The translations under genes were made by a program, and so were the position numbers. Positions 35,814 to 45,320 of a DNA stretch of 64,000 nt are shown here, piece after piece. Positions within the stretch are counted from its first letter, which is position 1, and every line of letters begins with the position of its first letter. Source of the DNA: Legionella moravica DSM 19234 (lineage in GTDB: Bacteria > Pseudomonadota > Gammaproteobacteria > Legionellales > Legionellaceae); assembly GCF_000423305.1 (NCBI RefSeq), contig NZ_KE384002.1, positions 8,915-72,914 on the forward strand, read 5' to 3'. Below the pieces are notes generated by a model. That model did no database searches. It was not told the DNA's origin and was given only the letters and a program-made list of their open reading frames with translations.

Positions 35814-37736
35814 TTAAGAAGGACTAGAAAATTGGCTAAGTAATGTCTTGCTCTTGATTTCCAAATTTACCAAATCTGTATTGTGTGGTTTAAGATAGAT
35901 AGATATTAGTTGAGAGAATTCATTTCTATTTTTAGCTACTAAATCCCAATATTTTCCAATGACAATACCTGTAAAATCAGGAGTGTTAGCGAAATTAACA
36001 AGAATTAGTGCTTTATTTCGTGCTAAAGCATCAAAAATGACACTGGATGCTTTTGTTATAACTATGTTTGCTGAGTCAAGATCCTGAGATAATGAACGGT
36101 TTATAGCTGAATGAAGTTCTATATTCTTATATGAAGAAAGCTTGGTCTTAAACAGTTCAAAAGGATGAGATGGGTGTAACCTAATGCTTAAAATATGATC
36201 CTCTGGTATTGTTTCAGCTAATTTAATTATTGTGAATAACTCTTCGTCAATAGTCATTATAAAAGGGAATACATCAATATTAGAGGAAGCAATATATAGA
36301 AGCACCCTACAATCCTGGATCCATTCATTTTTAGTCTGAGACAAGTCACTAAGTAAGTTTGTATTTCCTTTAATTTTAATCAGGTCACCTGGATATTCAT
36401 AACTATTAATTAATAAATTTCCATAATAAGTTCCCCAAATATGAAATTCATTGGGCAATAATGGGAAATTTTTTTTCTTAGCTTGCAGTTTTGCTAAATA
36501 AAAACCTGTATTGGTTACTACAAAGGGGGTAATAATTCCACCTTGTAATCCAATTAACTTGCCCCTATTGGTATTTAAAGCCAGGGCGAGGGCTCGACCA
36601 AGGGACGAGTGAGATTCAACGGTATACAAGGTCTCTATCTGTTGATTTATTACGATACGAGATGCTATATCTAGATATATGCAGGCTGAAGTGAGCAGGC
36701 CAGGAAGCAGTTCAAGGATCTTATTTTCACATGATTTAAGATGATTGAATTCGTCTATCATAAAATAGGATTGAACATTAATGTCCTGAATAAGGGATAA
36801 GGCTTGTTTTTTAAATAATTTCTTAGTGAAAAACAACTTCCCGATACTTGAATAAGACGCGTTGCTGTACCATGGAATATAGATCCCTTTGGCAATATAA
36901 TACCAATTTTTAATTTTATTGAATGTTGTATGTTTTGATAACACTGGCTCACATAGGGAAATTGTTTTAACTTTGTTATTAATTTTTCTTAGCTTAATTT
37001 CTGCTTCTTTATATATGTTGTCCGTTATATAGAGCGATTTATTACTATCGAATTGTACTAAGCTCCTTTTACCATGACTGCAAAAAAAGGCTTTATATCG
37101 GGAAGTTAAAGAATTAGTTTTAAAGAGAGAATTAATGGCGAAAAAGAATTTTTTTACAACAAGTAGGTCAAGCCAATACAATGTTTTAAGTAGTAAATGT
37201 GTATATTTTTGAGAGAATTTGTGCCTAACAATTTGTTTATCAGTATGTTCTAAAATCTGAGTTTTATACTGTGTCTGTTCCAATATTCTTAAGAGATTAG
37301 AACATGCTACAGATTGAACATTTCCCATAACGATAACTTGTTGAGGTGCATTAGCAGTCAATAGGTTTTTATAAATTATGGTGTACAAAATTGAATCGAA
37401 AATTCCTCCTGAAACCTCAAAAAGAGCATCATAAACAAACCACCATAAAGAGTGATCTTTAAATTTAAAATAATCTTCTAAATGAATTCCATTTGTCAGT
37501 GTAACTTTAGGTGCGTTTGTTAACCATCGTAATGCTGTTGAAACAATTTGATTCCATACTAAATCAGTTGTTTCAAAAAGGTAATGAGTTTTAAATCCCT
37601 TTAATATCATCTGCTCACGAGTAAAAAGCGAGTCACAAATATAAATGTAATTAATGTGTTCTTCGTTATAACAACGTTCTATTTGAGTTAGAGGTAGCTT
37701 TTCTCCAAAAATAAAAATAAGCTGAGTCTGTTTCAT
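35814..37736 (-). CDS. Large glycan-assembly protein, probable GT-B transferase
   Basis: A 640-residue protein, not firmly assigned. Near residues 390-440, LIGLQGGIITPF and FHIWGTYYGNLLI recall the 'identify the vessel and name the sender' region of surface carbohydrate transferases. The C-terminal SANIVITKASSVIFDALAR matches the TagF/KpsC-type phosphate-binding loop. The N-terminal 250 residues have no recognised domain. AT content is high even for this island. It lies between two other large proteins of similar design, about 25 bases after one of them. Confidence 0.55.
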   Translation of the reverse strand: MKQTQLIFIFGEKLPLTQIERCYNEEHINYIYICDSLFTREQMILKGFKTHYLFETTDLVWNQIVSTALRWLTNAPKVTLTNGIHLEDYFKFKDHSLWWFVYDALFEVSGGIFDSILYTIIYKNLLTANAPQQVIVMGNVQSVACSNLLRILEQTQYKTQILEHTDKQIVRHKFSQKYTHLLLKTLYWLDLLVVKKFFFAINSLFKTNSLTSRYKAFFCSHGKRSLVQFDSNKSLYITDNIYKEAEIKLRKINNKVKTISLCEPVLSKHTTFNKIKNWYYIAKGIYIPWYSNASYSSIGKLFFTKKLFKKQALSLIQDINVQSYFMIDEFNHLKSCENKILELLPGLLTSACIYLDIASRIVINQQIETLYTVESHSSLGRALALALNTNRGKLIGLQGGIITPFVVTNTGFYLAKLQAKKKNFPLLPNEFHIWGTYYGNLLINSYEYPGDLIKIKGNTNLLSDLSQTKNEWIQDCRVLLYIASSNIDVFPFIMTIDEELFTIIKLAETIPEDHILSIRLHPSHPFELFKTKLSSYKNIELHSAINRSLSQDLDSANIVITKASSVIFDALARNKALILVNFANTPDFTGIVIGKYWDLVAKNRNEFSQLISIYLKPHNTDLVNLEIKSKTLLSQFSSPS

Positions 37737-37760
37737 ATAAATAAACTATTCATAATCAGC

Positions 37761-39680
37761 TTATAATAAGTCTAACACTGTACGAGATGCTCTCTCGGCA
37801 GATTTTCCATCACATGGACCAAAGATTGGTTTTAGATGTTCTGTCATTTCATTTATTTTTTCCTTGGTCAAAATTTCCGAACAAAGGTATGGTGTTAAAA
37901 TGCTACTTAGTTCCGCTGGCGAATTAATTTTTATCGTAAATTTGTCATAAATTGCCATATGTTTTGTTTCGAAATAACTTTTAGACTCTGGATAATTAAT
38001 TAAAAAGCATAAATTTTCGCACAAAGTTGCTTCACCAATTATTGAAGAAAAAGTACTAATGCACAGATCGCTAAGCAGCAATAGATAGGAGTTGGGAATA
38101 ATCACATTTTGTGGAGCAAAATGAATTTTATCGGGTCTTTTGGCTGCTTGATCTAATAAATAGGCCATGTTATCCCCTGACCAGGGTTTGATTATAATAT
38201 CAAAATCATATAGGTCTGCCAGTTTTATAACTTCTGATAATGTATATTCAAAATCAGATTTATTGACTAAACATGTATTCAAAACGTTATATTGGACAGT
38301 GAAAAGTATATATCTTTTATTGGGATTAAGCCCTAATGCTTCTGCTGCCATTTGGCGATTTTGAGGTTTATGTGTTTTTGCAAGGTAGTGTTTGTCAAGG
38401 CGAGCATAACCTGCAACTTGTACATGCTCTTCAGGATAGCCGTATTTGCTAACAAGTAGTTCTTTATGAAAGTCACCCCAAACAAGTAATTTATCAGGAA
38501 TAGGAAATTTGAGGGACTCTCTATTTATGTTGGTCCAATAGCCTGTTTCTTGATGGTTTAATGCGTGAGAGTAGGGTCCTAATGCTTGTTGAACTCCGAT
38601 AATTTTAACATTGTGAATTTTTGCAGCGGCCATTAATGGTCTAAACACACCTTCCCAATTATAGGCAAATAAGATTTTTGTATGTAATTTTGTTATGAGC
38701 TGATCGTATTCTTTAAATTCCCGCAATTTAGCTGCCAAAATTTCAAGCATCAATGAGGAGGGGAGTTCATTATCAAGTAAAGGTGATATATAGCTATAGA
38801 GCTCTTCAATCACGCTTACAAATTGCTTGGGTACAATGAATGGAGAGGATTTGGGAATTCTATGAATTTTAAAATTCCACAGTGGTTTTTTTGTGTGATC
38901 ATTTGATTTGTCGAATACAATTATAGAGCTAGAAGCATTTTGATGAATATTTTCAATGATTCCTTCCGCATAGGTTAATGCATCATCTAGCTGCTTTGTA
39001 CTAAAGTTGTAATGGGTTCTAAGATTTTCGTTTTCAAAAAATATCAGTATGTCCTTAGGCTTTAAAAAAGCATGCCAATAAACTCTAATAAGCCTGCTGC
39101 CCAATACCTTTAAATGATAAGTTATATAATTAACTGTAAATAGAATTAGATTTTTAGGTTTTATAAAATTAATAAACTCATAAATCCGAGTCTTTAAAGA
39201 TTTTTTTTCAATAGTAGCAAACTCTCCCTTTAACTCTTTGAGAGAAGTAGCCAGGATATTGGGCATAAGAGAGTTTATATTATCATATATTAAATATTTA
39301 TCATTTAGTCTTAATTTCTTTAATAACATTTGCGAACGCAATTTTAGAAAGACCGGTTCGTGTAGCGCAATCTCCAGAAACCACCAAGCACTAATTCCGT
39401 TATAAGTTAAAGATTCATAGAGTGGACGTCCCGTTGTCTTAAAGATTTTGTTTGATAGATCTGCTATGTACTTTCTTGCTTGTTCACGTATATCTAAATC
39501 AATGAATTCTTCATCAAGTTCATTGTTAACTTCATCAGGAGTATGGGTGTTTCCTTTTTCATCAGTTAATAGTCCCGATCTATGATCAAAATATAATACT
39601 ATCTTTTTTTTTATTGATTTTTGACGTGATTCTTTAGTTGTATTAGTGATATAACTTTCTTCCCTTTTACTAATTAGCAC
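37761..39680 (-). CDS. Large TagF-like glycan-assembly protein
   Basis: A 639-residue protein. The C-terminal half (about 360-639) looks like a CDP-glycerol glycerophosphotransferase-type GT-B domain: KLLVWGDFHKELL, VAGYARLDKHY, YILFTVQYN and the LCISTFSSIIGEATL loop. The N-terminal half is unassigned. The GTG at 39680 is preferred because GGAGG stands five bases upstream; it overlaps the Wzt stop codon by 11 bases. An ATG at 39704 is in frame but lies upstream of that strong site. It presumably extends or modifies the exported glycan. Confidence 0.6.
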   Translation of the reverse strand: MLISKREESYITNTTKESRQKSIKKKIVLYFDHRSGLLTDEKGNTHTPDEVNNELDEEFIDLDIREQARKYIADLSNKIFKTTGRPLYESLTYNGISAWWFLEIALHEPVFLKLRSQMLLKKLRLNDKYLIYDNINSLMPNILATSLKELKGEFATIEKKSLKTRIYEFINFIKPKNLILFTVNYITYHLKVLGSRLIRVYWHAFLKPKDILIFFENENLRTHYNFSTKQLDDALTYAEGIIENIHQNASSSIIVFDKSNDHTKKPLWNFKIHRIPKSSPFIVPKQFVSVIEELYSYISPLLDNELPSSLMLEILAAKLREFKEYDQLITKLHTKILFAYNWEGVFRPLMAAAKIHNVKIIGVQQALGPYSHALNHQETGYWTNINRESLKFPIPDKLLVWGDFHKELLVSKYGYPEEHVQVAGYARLDKHYLAKTHKPQNRQMAAEALGLNPNKRYILFTVQYNVLNTCLVNKSDFEYTLSEVIKLADLYDFDIIIKPWSGDNMAYLLDQAAKRPDKIHFAPQNVIIPNSYLLLLSDLCISTFSSIIGEATLCENLCFLINYPESKSYFETKHMAIYDKFTIKINSPAELSSILTPYLCSEILTKEKINEMTEHLKPIFGPCDGKSAERASRTVLDLL

Positions 39681-41490
39681 GTTGTCCTCCAATAGGCATA
39701 CCACTTGTTTGAGCCATTTGCTGAATCATGTTTATGTTGGTCGGTCCTAGATCAGTTTGTTCTTCTGTAGGTTGCATGTGCAGTTCATTTAAATATAAAG
39801 ATATAGCCTTTGCCGGATCTCCATAATAAACTTGCTTACCCTTTGAAAGAAGCAATGCTTTATTACATTTTTGGACGACAAATTGTGTGCTATGGGTCAC
39901 AACCACAACCACTTTTGCTCTTTGTATAAGCTGATCCATCCGTTTTGCTGCTTTTTGCTGGAATTTTATGTCTCCAGCACTTAAAAGTTCATCAAGCATC
40001 AAGATATCTGGTGACACACTTGTTGCAATCGAGAAAACCAGGCGTCCCTTCATTCCGTCAGAATAATACTTGAATGGTCTATCTATTGCTTCACCCAGTT
40101 CTGAAAAATCAACGATTTCTTCATACAAATCATCAATTTGTTTTTTGTTAAGCCCCATGAAGCAACCTGATAAATAGATGTTCTCTCGTCCGGTCAGTTC
40201 ATTTCTTGCCCCTAAACCAGCACTTAATAATAGGTGACGGGCATACAAATTTACATTTCCTTGGTTGATTGGAATCATGCCAGAAATAGTTTTTAATAAT
40301 GTGCTTTTTCCTGCGCCATTAGCCCCTACAATACCTATGATATCCCCTGGATAAACATTAATATTAATATTATCTAATACTCTAAATTTATTGCTTTTAT
40401 GAAGCTTGGCTAGTCTGCCAAGAGAAAAACGAGTATTTGGAGTCCTGTAAAACTCAACCATTAAATTTTTAACTTCCAATATAGGTCCTGGAAATTTTAC
40501 AATATTTTTGGAGTACCAAGCCTCTATACTCGATTTGGAAACTCTAGATAAGAGTTTTTCAAATATCCACTCTCTATATCCTTGTTCATTATTTAATTCA
40601 TTGCTTAATAACTGAAGTAGTTGTTCTTCCGCGATGGTAATATCAAATCCATCCGTCGATTCAAGTAATTCGTGTATTTTATGAAGAACAGAGCTTTTCA
40701 TATATTCATCTATTCTATTTATAAAAATAGTCTGATCATTTGAAAATAGATTATCTACATCTCTATCAGATGAGGAGATTTCCATTCCACAAAGGGCAGC
40801 AGAAAGATCTGCTCCTAATACTCCGATAAGCTTCAGGCAAACGTTATTAGGAGTAAAATCTGGAGGTATGGATTTGCACAAATATAAAATTCCGTTCAAA
40901 TATACTTTCAAGAATTGTTTGCTGAGCACAATGGTATAAAGTTTATCAAGTTTGGTATTACATAATAATGATGTACCAGAAGAAGTGTGCGTAAATCCCG
41001 TGTTACCAAATCGGATTGCCTCACTATGTATTGAATTTTTGAATTCTAAATATAAATTATCTTCCAAATTACTTTTGAAATTACCCCATAAATGGACAAT
41101 TAAAGCGCCATGATCAGGAATGTCTTCAAAACTAATTTTTGCTATTTGATCGCTAATAGTAACCAATTCGATTGATGATTCATTATTTCTGACGATTCCA
41201 TTACCAGATTTAGCGAATTTGTTTTCTATACTGTCAATATCATTTTTATCGGCTAGAAAGGTAGTAAAAATTCGATTAATATTTTTATCAATACTTAATT
41301 GGTTTAAGTAATGATTCCATTCACCCAAGTGTCTATTTTTATGAAGGAACAGATGATTCAACTGTTGTATCATCTCTGAAGAAAGACCATGTTGATCTAT
41401 CTGAGACAAGCTATATTCTGCAAATAAATTTGGAAATTGATTATTATCTATATAGTTTAAAATCTTGTCTAGACTATTAATTTTATTCAT
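39670..41490 (-). CDS. wzt: Polysaccharide ABC exporter ATPase with N-terminal lectin-like extension (Wzt)
   Basis: A 606-residue protein. Residues 335-575 are an ABC ATPase: Walker A GANGAGKST at 389-397, signature-like YSDGMKGRL near 476-483 and Walker B ILMLDE at 496-501. It would power export of undecaprenyl-linked polymer with Wzm. Unusually, about 330 residues precede the ATPase. Residues 100-240 look like a jelly-roll/LamG-type domain (LYTIVLSKQFLKVYLNG is a typical strand pair). Classical O-antigen Wzt proteins have their carbohydrate-binding domain at the C-terminus, and here only a short tail follows the ATPase. It lies 16 bases after wzm. Confidence 0.85.
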   Translation of the reverse strand: MNKINSLDKILNYIDNNQFPNLFAEYSLSQIDQHGLSSEMIQQLNHLFLHKNRHLGEWNHYLNQLSIDKNINRIFTTFLADKNDIDSIENKFAKSGNGIVRNNESSIELVTISDQIAKISFEDIPDHGALIVHLWGNFKSNLEDNLYLEFKNSIHSEAIRFGNTGFTHTSSGTSLLCNTKLDKLYTIVLSKQFLKVYLNGILYLCKSIPPDFTPNNVCLKLIGVLGADLSAALCGMEISSSDRDVDNLFSNDQTIFINRIDEYMKSSVLHKIHELLESTDGFDITIAEEQLLQLLSNELNNEQGYREWIFEKLLSRVSKSSIEAWYSKNIVKFPGPILEVKNLMVEFYRTPNTRFSLGRLAKLHKSNKFRVLDNININVYPGDIIGIVGANGAGKSTLLKTISGMIPINQGNVNLYARHLLLSAGLGARNELTGRENIYLSGCFMGLNKKQIDDLYEEIVDFSELGEAIDRPFKYYSDGMKGRLVFSIATSVSPDILMLDELLSAGDIKFQQKAAKRMDQLIQRAKVVVVVTHSTQFVVQKCNKALLLSKGKQVYYGDPAKAISLYLNELHMQPTEEQTDLGPTNINMIQQMAQTSGMPIGGQRAN

Positions 41491-41506
41491 AAACAGTTAA
41501 TCCAAA

Positions 41507-42343
41507 TTATAAATACATAAAAAAGCGGTATTTTGCTGCATTAAATAACTTAAAGGCAAAAAAAGTTAAAAACATTGAAACAATCAATATTATTAACAAT
41601 GGAATTAATTCTGGTGTTTTACCATCAATTAAAATATCACGATATGCAGGAAGAATATGTGCAAAAGGATTTAAATTGTATATCCACAGATATTGTGCTG
41701 GTATACGTGAAACAGGATAAATACCAGGTGACATATACCACCAGATAGAGGTCAAGGCGTACAATACACCGGCTAGATCCTTGATAAAAGTTCCAATCAC
41801 TGCAAAAATCAAAGTAAAAAACATCGTCATCATTAATTGGACAAGTAATACAAATGGAAGATAAATGTATGCAGTGGTTGGAAAAATTCCATAACAAGCT
41901 AGAAATATTAACAAGACCATAAATGACATAAACCATAAGAAGATTTCAGTACTTATATAACTTAAAATGATTATATAAATAGGAAAATTGGTTTGTTTTA
42001 TCACTGATGCATAGGAAAGCAATACATAGGGGGAAGAATCAATTGTCTTTGAAAACCATCTCCAAAAAATCACGGAGGTGAGAATAAACAAAAACATGTG
42101 CTTTTGGCCGGTGTAAGTAAAAATTACGGTACTGATAAAAAAATAGAGACCAGCCATTATGATAGGCTCTACTAAAAGCCAAAATTGTCCCAGGGCTTTA
42201 TCAAAAATTCTTGCTTTAACCTCTGAACCAACAATATATTTAATTCGATAGAAATCATTAAATGCTCTCTCCAGTATTTCGCCTAGAGATTTTTTGGATT
42301 CATACACTCCCTTGGGAGTTACTTTTAAAAAATACTCGCTCAC
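41507..42343 (-). CDS. wzm: Polysaccharide ABC exporter permease (Wzm)
   Basis: A 278-residue ABC-2-type inner-membrane protein with six predicted helices. It has a cytoplasmic N-terminal amphipathic stretch (residues 20-45, including YIVGSEVKARIF), the FWLLVEPIIMAGLYF first helix, and a C-terminal GIYPVSRIPAQY loop followed by NPFAHILPAYRDIL, typical of Wzm, KpsM and TagG. It forms the channel through which the lipid-linked glycan is exported and is directly followed by its ATPase. Confidence 0.9.
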   Translation of the reverse strand: MSEYFLKVTPKGVYESKKSLGEILERAFNDFYRIKYIVGSEVKARIFDKALGQFWLLVEPIIMAGLYFFISTVIFTYTGQKHMFLFILTSVIFWRWFSKTIDSSPYVLLSYASVIKQTNFPIYIIILSYISTEIFLWFMSFMVLLIFLACYGIFPTTAYIYLPFVLLVQLMMTMFFTLIFAVIGTFIKDLAGVLYALTSIWWYMSPGIYPVSRIPAQYLWIYNLNPFAHILPAYRDILIDGKTPELIPLLIILIVSMFLTFFAFKLFNAAKYRFFMYL

Positions 42344-42356
42344 ATTCTTTTCCTAA

Positions 42357-43193
42357 TTACCAAGCTGTTAAACCACCGTCAATTATTAAATTTTGACCAT
42401 TTACGTAAGTTGAAGCATCTGATGCTAAGAATAAAAGAGCTCCGAGCATTTCATTTGTATCAGCCATTCGGTTAAGTGGAACCCGCTTACTATATTTTTC
42501 AATGAAAATATCATTCTGACCAGAAAACACGCCGCCTGGAGTTAGAGTATTTGTTCTTATGCCCTTTGCTCCCCAATAGGTGGCGAGATACTTTGTCATC
42601 GCTATCACCGCACCTTTGCTTGTGGAATAGATTAGGGGGGTGTTAATTGCTCCACCTAGATCTTCATAATAAGACCCGTCATATATCGACTGATCTGGTC
42701 CAACGACACCATATATAGAACTGACATTAATAATACTTCCGGTGCCCTGTTTGAGCATTTGTTTACCTATATATTTAGCTGTAAGAAATATTGCGGTAAC
42801 ATTCACGTTCAATATGAAGTTCCATTCATCCAAACTAAATTCTTCGATTGGTTTAAAGAAATTTTTTGATTTTGTAGCTGCATTATTAATAAGAACATCT
42901 ATTTTTGTATTCTCATGTACTATATTTTCAGCCCAAGACTTGATTGATTCTTCAGAGCTTAAATCAACGGCGTAGGGTTTGGCTAAACCAGGGCTATTGT
43001 CATTTAACTTTAAAGCTAAAGCATCACATTTCTCTTGTGAAAGATCTGCGATAATCACGGTTGCGCCAGCATTAACCAGACATTCACAATAAGTAGAACC
43101 CAAAATTCCGGTTCCACCAGTGACTACAACTACTTTATCTTTCATATCAAACATAGATAAAGGTTCTTTTGCAAATTTAACTAAATTAGTCAT
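42357..43193 (-). CDS. Short-chain dehydrogenase/reductase of the acidic-sugar cassette
   Basis: A 278-residue classical SDR. The NAD(P) motif TGGTGILG is at about residues 23-30, NNAA near 103, Ser in NVSSIYG, and the YSTSK active site follows about 30 residues later because of an insertion rich in Tyr, Gly and Asp. The ATG at 43193 overlaps the stop of the nitrilase-fold gene by eight bases (ATGACTAA) and has a GGGGG ribosome-binding site. It probably oxidises or reduces a sugar hydroxyl/keto group in the same pathway as the five genes upstream. Confidence 0.85.
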   Translation of the reverse strand: MTNLVKFAKEPLSMFDMKDKVVVVTGGTGILGSTYCECLVNAGATVIIADLSQEKCDALALKLNDNSPGLAKPYAVDLSSEESIKSWAENIVHENTKIDVLINNAATKSKNFFKPIEEFSLDEWNFILNVNVTAIFLTAKYIGKQMLKQGTGSIINVSSIYGVVGPDQSIYDGSYYEDLGGAINTPLIYSTSKGAVIAMTKYLATYWGAKGIRTNTLTPGGVFSGQNDIFIEKYSKRVPLNRMADTNEMLGALLFLASDASTYVNGQNLIIDGGLTAW

Positions 43194-43965
43194 AATCAAC
43201 CCCCGCCAGACGATGTTCAAATGTAGGAAGTATTTTTTTTGCGTTAACTGGCTCAGATTTTGAAATGGTGTATGTTATAGCTGTATTCATTTCATTATAC
43301 GCTGAAACCAGGATACCTCCTGGACCTGCAATCATTGAATGCCCTGCAAACAATTCATTGGTGTCATTGGGTCCAATGCGGTTTGACAAAACCAAGAATG
43401 CTTGAGATTCGATTGCCCTGGCTTGACTTAATGTAGTCATTATGTGTTCTCTTGCCGCTGGCCATTCAGCGCTTACCAAAAATACATCCACCCCTCTGAG
43501 TGCCAATCTTCTAAACATTTCTGGAAATCTGAGGTCATAACAAATAGTAGGGGCTATTCTAAATCCGTTTACCTCATAAATTGGTATTGCATTACCAGGA
43601 GTTAAATACAAGTGTTCATTCATTAAAGTAAAGAGATGAGATTTATCATAGTATCCTAATATATTCCCTTCCGAGTTTATAAGCAGAAACCTGTTTCGTA
43701 GTTGAGAATGCTCATCTAAAAAAATTACTGAGCCGCCAATCGAGGCTTGAAGTTCCTTTGCTTTATTTCTCATAAACTCGATTGTTTTAGGTGTATCTTC
43801 TTTTGCCATGCTAACCCATTCAGAATGACAATAACCTGAACTCCATAGTTCAGGTAACAAGTAAAAATCAGCTCCTAAATTATTGTTAATGATGGCATCG
43901 GCAGTATGGCGATTTGTTTCGCCATCTGCTTCTTTTATTGACATCTGTATGCAGCAAAACTTCAT
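43186..43965 (-). CDS. Carbon-nitrogen hydrolase (nitrilase/omega-amidase fold)
   Basis: A 259-residue nitrilase-superfamily protein with the full catalytic triad: Glu39 (LLPEL), Lys108 (YYDKSHLF) and Cys142 (TICYDLRFPE). Members hydrolyse or condense amides and nitriles. Here it is embedded between an aminotransferase and an SDR, with overlapping reading frames. That suggests a tailoring role on an amide or amidine group of the sugar, or recycling of the omega-amide formed from the amino donor, as omega-amidase does. No signal sequence is present. Confidence 0.85.
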   Translation of the reverse strand: MKFCCIQMSIKEADGETNRHTADAIINNNLGADFYLLPELWSSGYCHSEWVSMAKEDTPKTIEFMRNKAKELQASIGGSVIFLDEHSQLRNRFLLINSEGNILGYYDKSHLFTLMNEHLYLTPGNAIPIYEVNGFRIAPTICYDLRFPEMFRRLALRGVDVFLVSAEWPAAREHIMTTLSQARAIESQAFLVLSNRIGPNDTNELFAGHSMIAGPGGILVSAYNEMNTAITYTISKSEPVNAKKILPTFEHRLAGVDYD

Positions 43966-43997
43966 ATATACTCTTAACTCATGATAAGGAAAAATAA

Positions 43998-45308
43998 TTA
44001 ATTATATTTTCTGAAAACTGGTTTTACAGGAGAACCCGTTAATAAACCTTCTGTTGAGTTTTCTGAAATTGCTTGGTTCATTGTTTTCATTGCAATCCGC
44101 GCTCCTTGCAGATATTGATCAATATGAGTTGAATCATGAGAAGCTGATATAGCAAAATAGGGTGCTAAAATACCTTGCTTTATCGTTTCTTGCAGAAATA
44201 GTGAGCGGAGTGATAAATCAATTTGACCGTCATTGTTTTTGAAGACTTGGTATGGACTGCATGCAATACCATCCATATAGACGTTGTTTTCAAGTCCGAA
44301 TTCTTTTGAAAGGGAATTGAATTGAGAAACTAATACTTCTCCTAAACCCCATATGTGTTTGCTTACGTTGCCATTTTCCATTAATTCGATTGATTTAAGT
44401 GCAGCAGCAATTGAATGTGTTTCTCCACCATTCGTTGTCGAAAGTAAAAATACACGAGGTTTATTATGATCTAATCCGCCTAATTCCATGATATGGCGCT
44501 TACCGACTAATGCCGATACTGAGAATCCATTAGCTATAGACTTACCGAAAGTAGCTAAATCTGGAGTTACACCATATAAATGTTGCGCTCCTTTAGGATG
44601 AAATCGAAATCCAGATATTATCTCATCAAATATGAGTACTATACCTTTCTCTTCAGTTAGTTGGCGTATTTTTTGTAAAAATCCTGGTTTTGGTTGCTGC
44701 ATTGTAGCAATTTCCATAATAACGCATGCAATATCGTTCGGGTATTGGTCTAAAACGTTTTCAAAACTTTCTATATCATTATAACGAAAGTTTTTTGTTA
44801 AGGCTTTAGTAGCATCAGGTATGCCTGCATCGCAAGGCGTATCGCCTATAAACCAATCATCTACGCTAAAGAAGGGGTGATCAACACATCTAACAACTAT
44901 GTTTTTACCGGTGTAAGCTCTGGCTAATTTCACTGCGGCAGTAGTTACATCTGACCCATTTTTAGCTAGTTTAACCATTTCTGCGCATGGAATCAGCTCG
45001 ATTAGTTTTTCGGCCAGCTGATTTTCAATTGGGCTTGGAAGGATAAAGTTAGTACCGTTTTCAAGCTCTTCTTTTACTGCATTGATAACGTCAGGATGTG
45101 CATGTCCTAGTATGACAGATCTTAGTCCCATACCCCAATCAGTAAATTGATTACCATCAATATCCCAAACCTGGCATCCTTTACCTCGTACTATAAATTT
45201 AGGTGACAATTGTGGAAATTGATCAGCGCCTTTACTATATGTGTGTGCCCCAGCAGGTATATTTCTTTTTGCTATGGCAGCTAATTCCATTGATTTATTA
45301 AAATTCAT
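43998..45308 (-). CDS. Class III aminotransferase, glutamate-1-semialdehyde aminomutase-like
   Basis: A 436-residue PLP enzyme resembling HemL but placed in a sugar cassette. Conserved parts are GHAHPDV (near 68), NGSDVTTAAVKLAR (117-130), the cofactor Asp in FDEIISGFR (227-235) and the PLP lysine K256 in TFGKSIANGF. Class III enzymes usually aminate terminal aldehydes or ketones, unlike the DegT enzymes elsewhere in the island. It lies 12 bases after the Gfo/Idh gene. It is not the haem-pathway HemL, judging by context and divergence. Confidence 0.82.
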   Translation of the reverse strand: MNFNKSMELAAIAKRNIPAGAHTYSKGADQFPQLSPKFIVRGKGCQVWDIDGNQFTDWGMGLRSVILGHAHPDVINAVKEELENGTNFILPSPIENQLAEKLIELIPCAEMVKLAKNGSDVTTAAVKLARAYTGKNIVVRCVDHPFFSVDDWFIGDTPCDAGIPDATKALTKNFRYNDIESFENVLDQYPNDIACVIMEIATMQQPKPGFLQKIRQLTEEKGIVLIFDEIISGFRFHPKGAQHLYGVTPDLATFGKSIANGFSVSALVGKRHIMELGGLDHNKPRVFLLSTTNGGETHSIAAALKSIELMENGNVSKHIWGLGEVLVSQFNSLSKEFGLENNVYMDGIACSPYQVFKNNDGQIDLSLRSLFLQETIKQGILAPYFAISASHDSTHIDQYLQGARIAMKTMNQAISENSTEGLLTGSPVKPVFRKYN

Positions 45309-45320
45309 AATAATGAGGTC

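Noticed and set aside
43998-45308. Reading the class III aminotransferase as the haem-pathway glutamate-1-semialdehyde aminomutase
   Set aside because: The fold motifs fit, but its position inside a sugar cassette with overlapping partners argues against a haem role.
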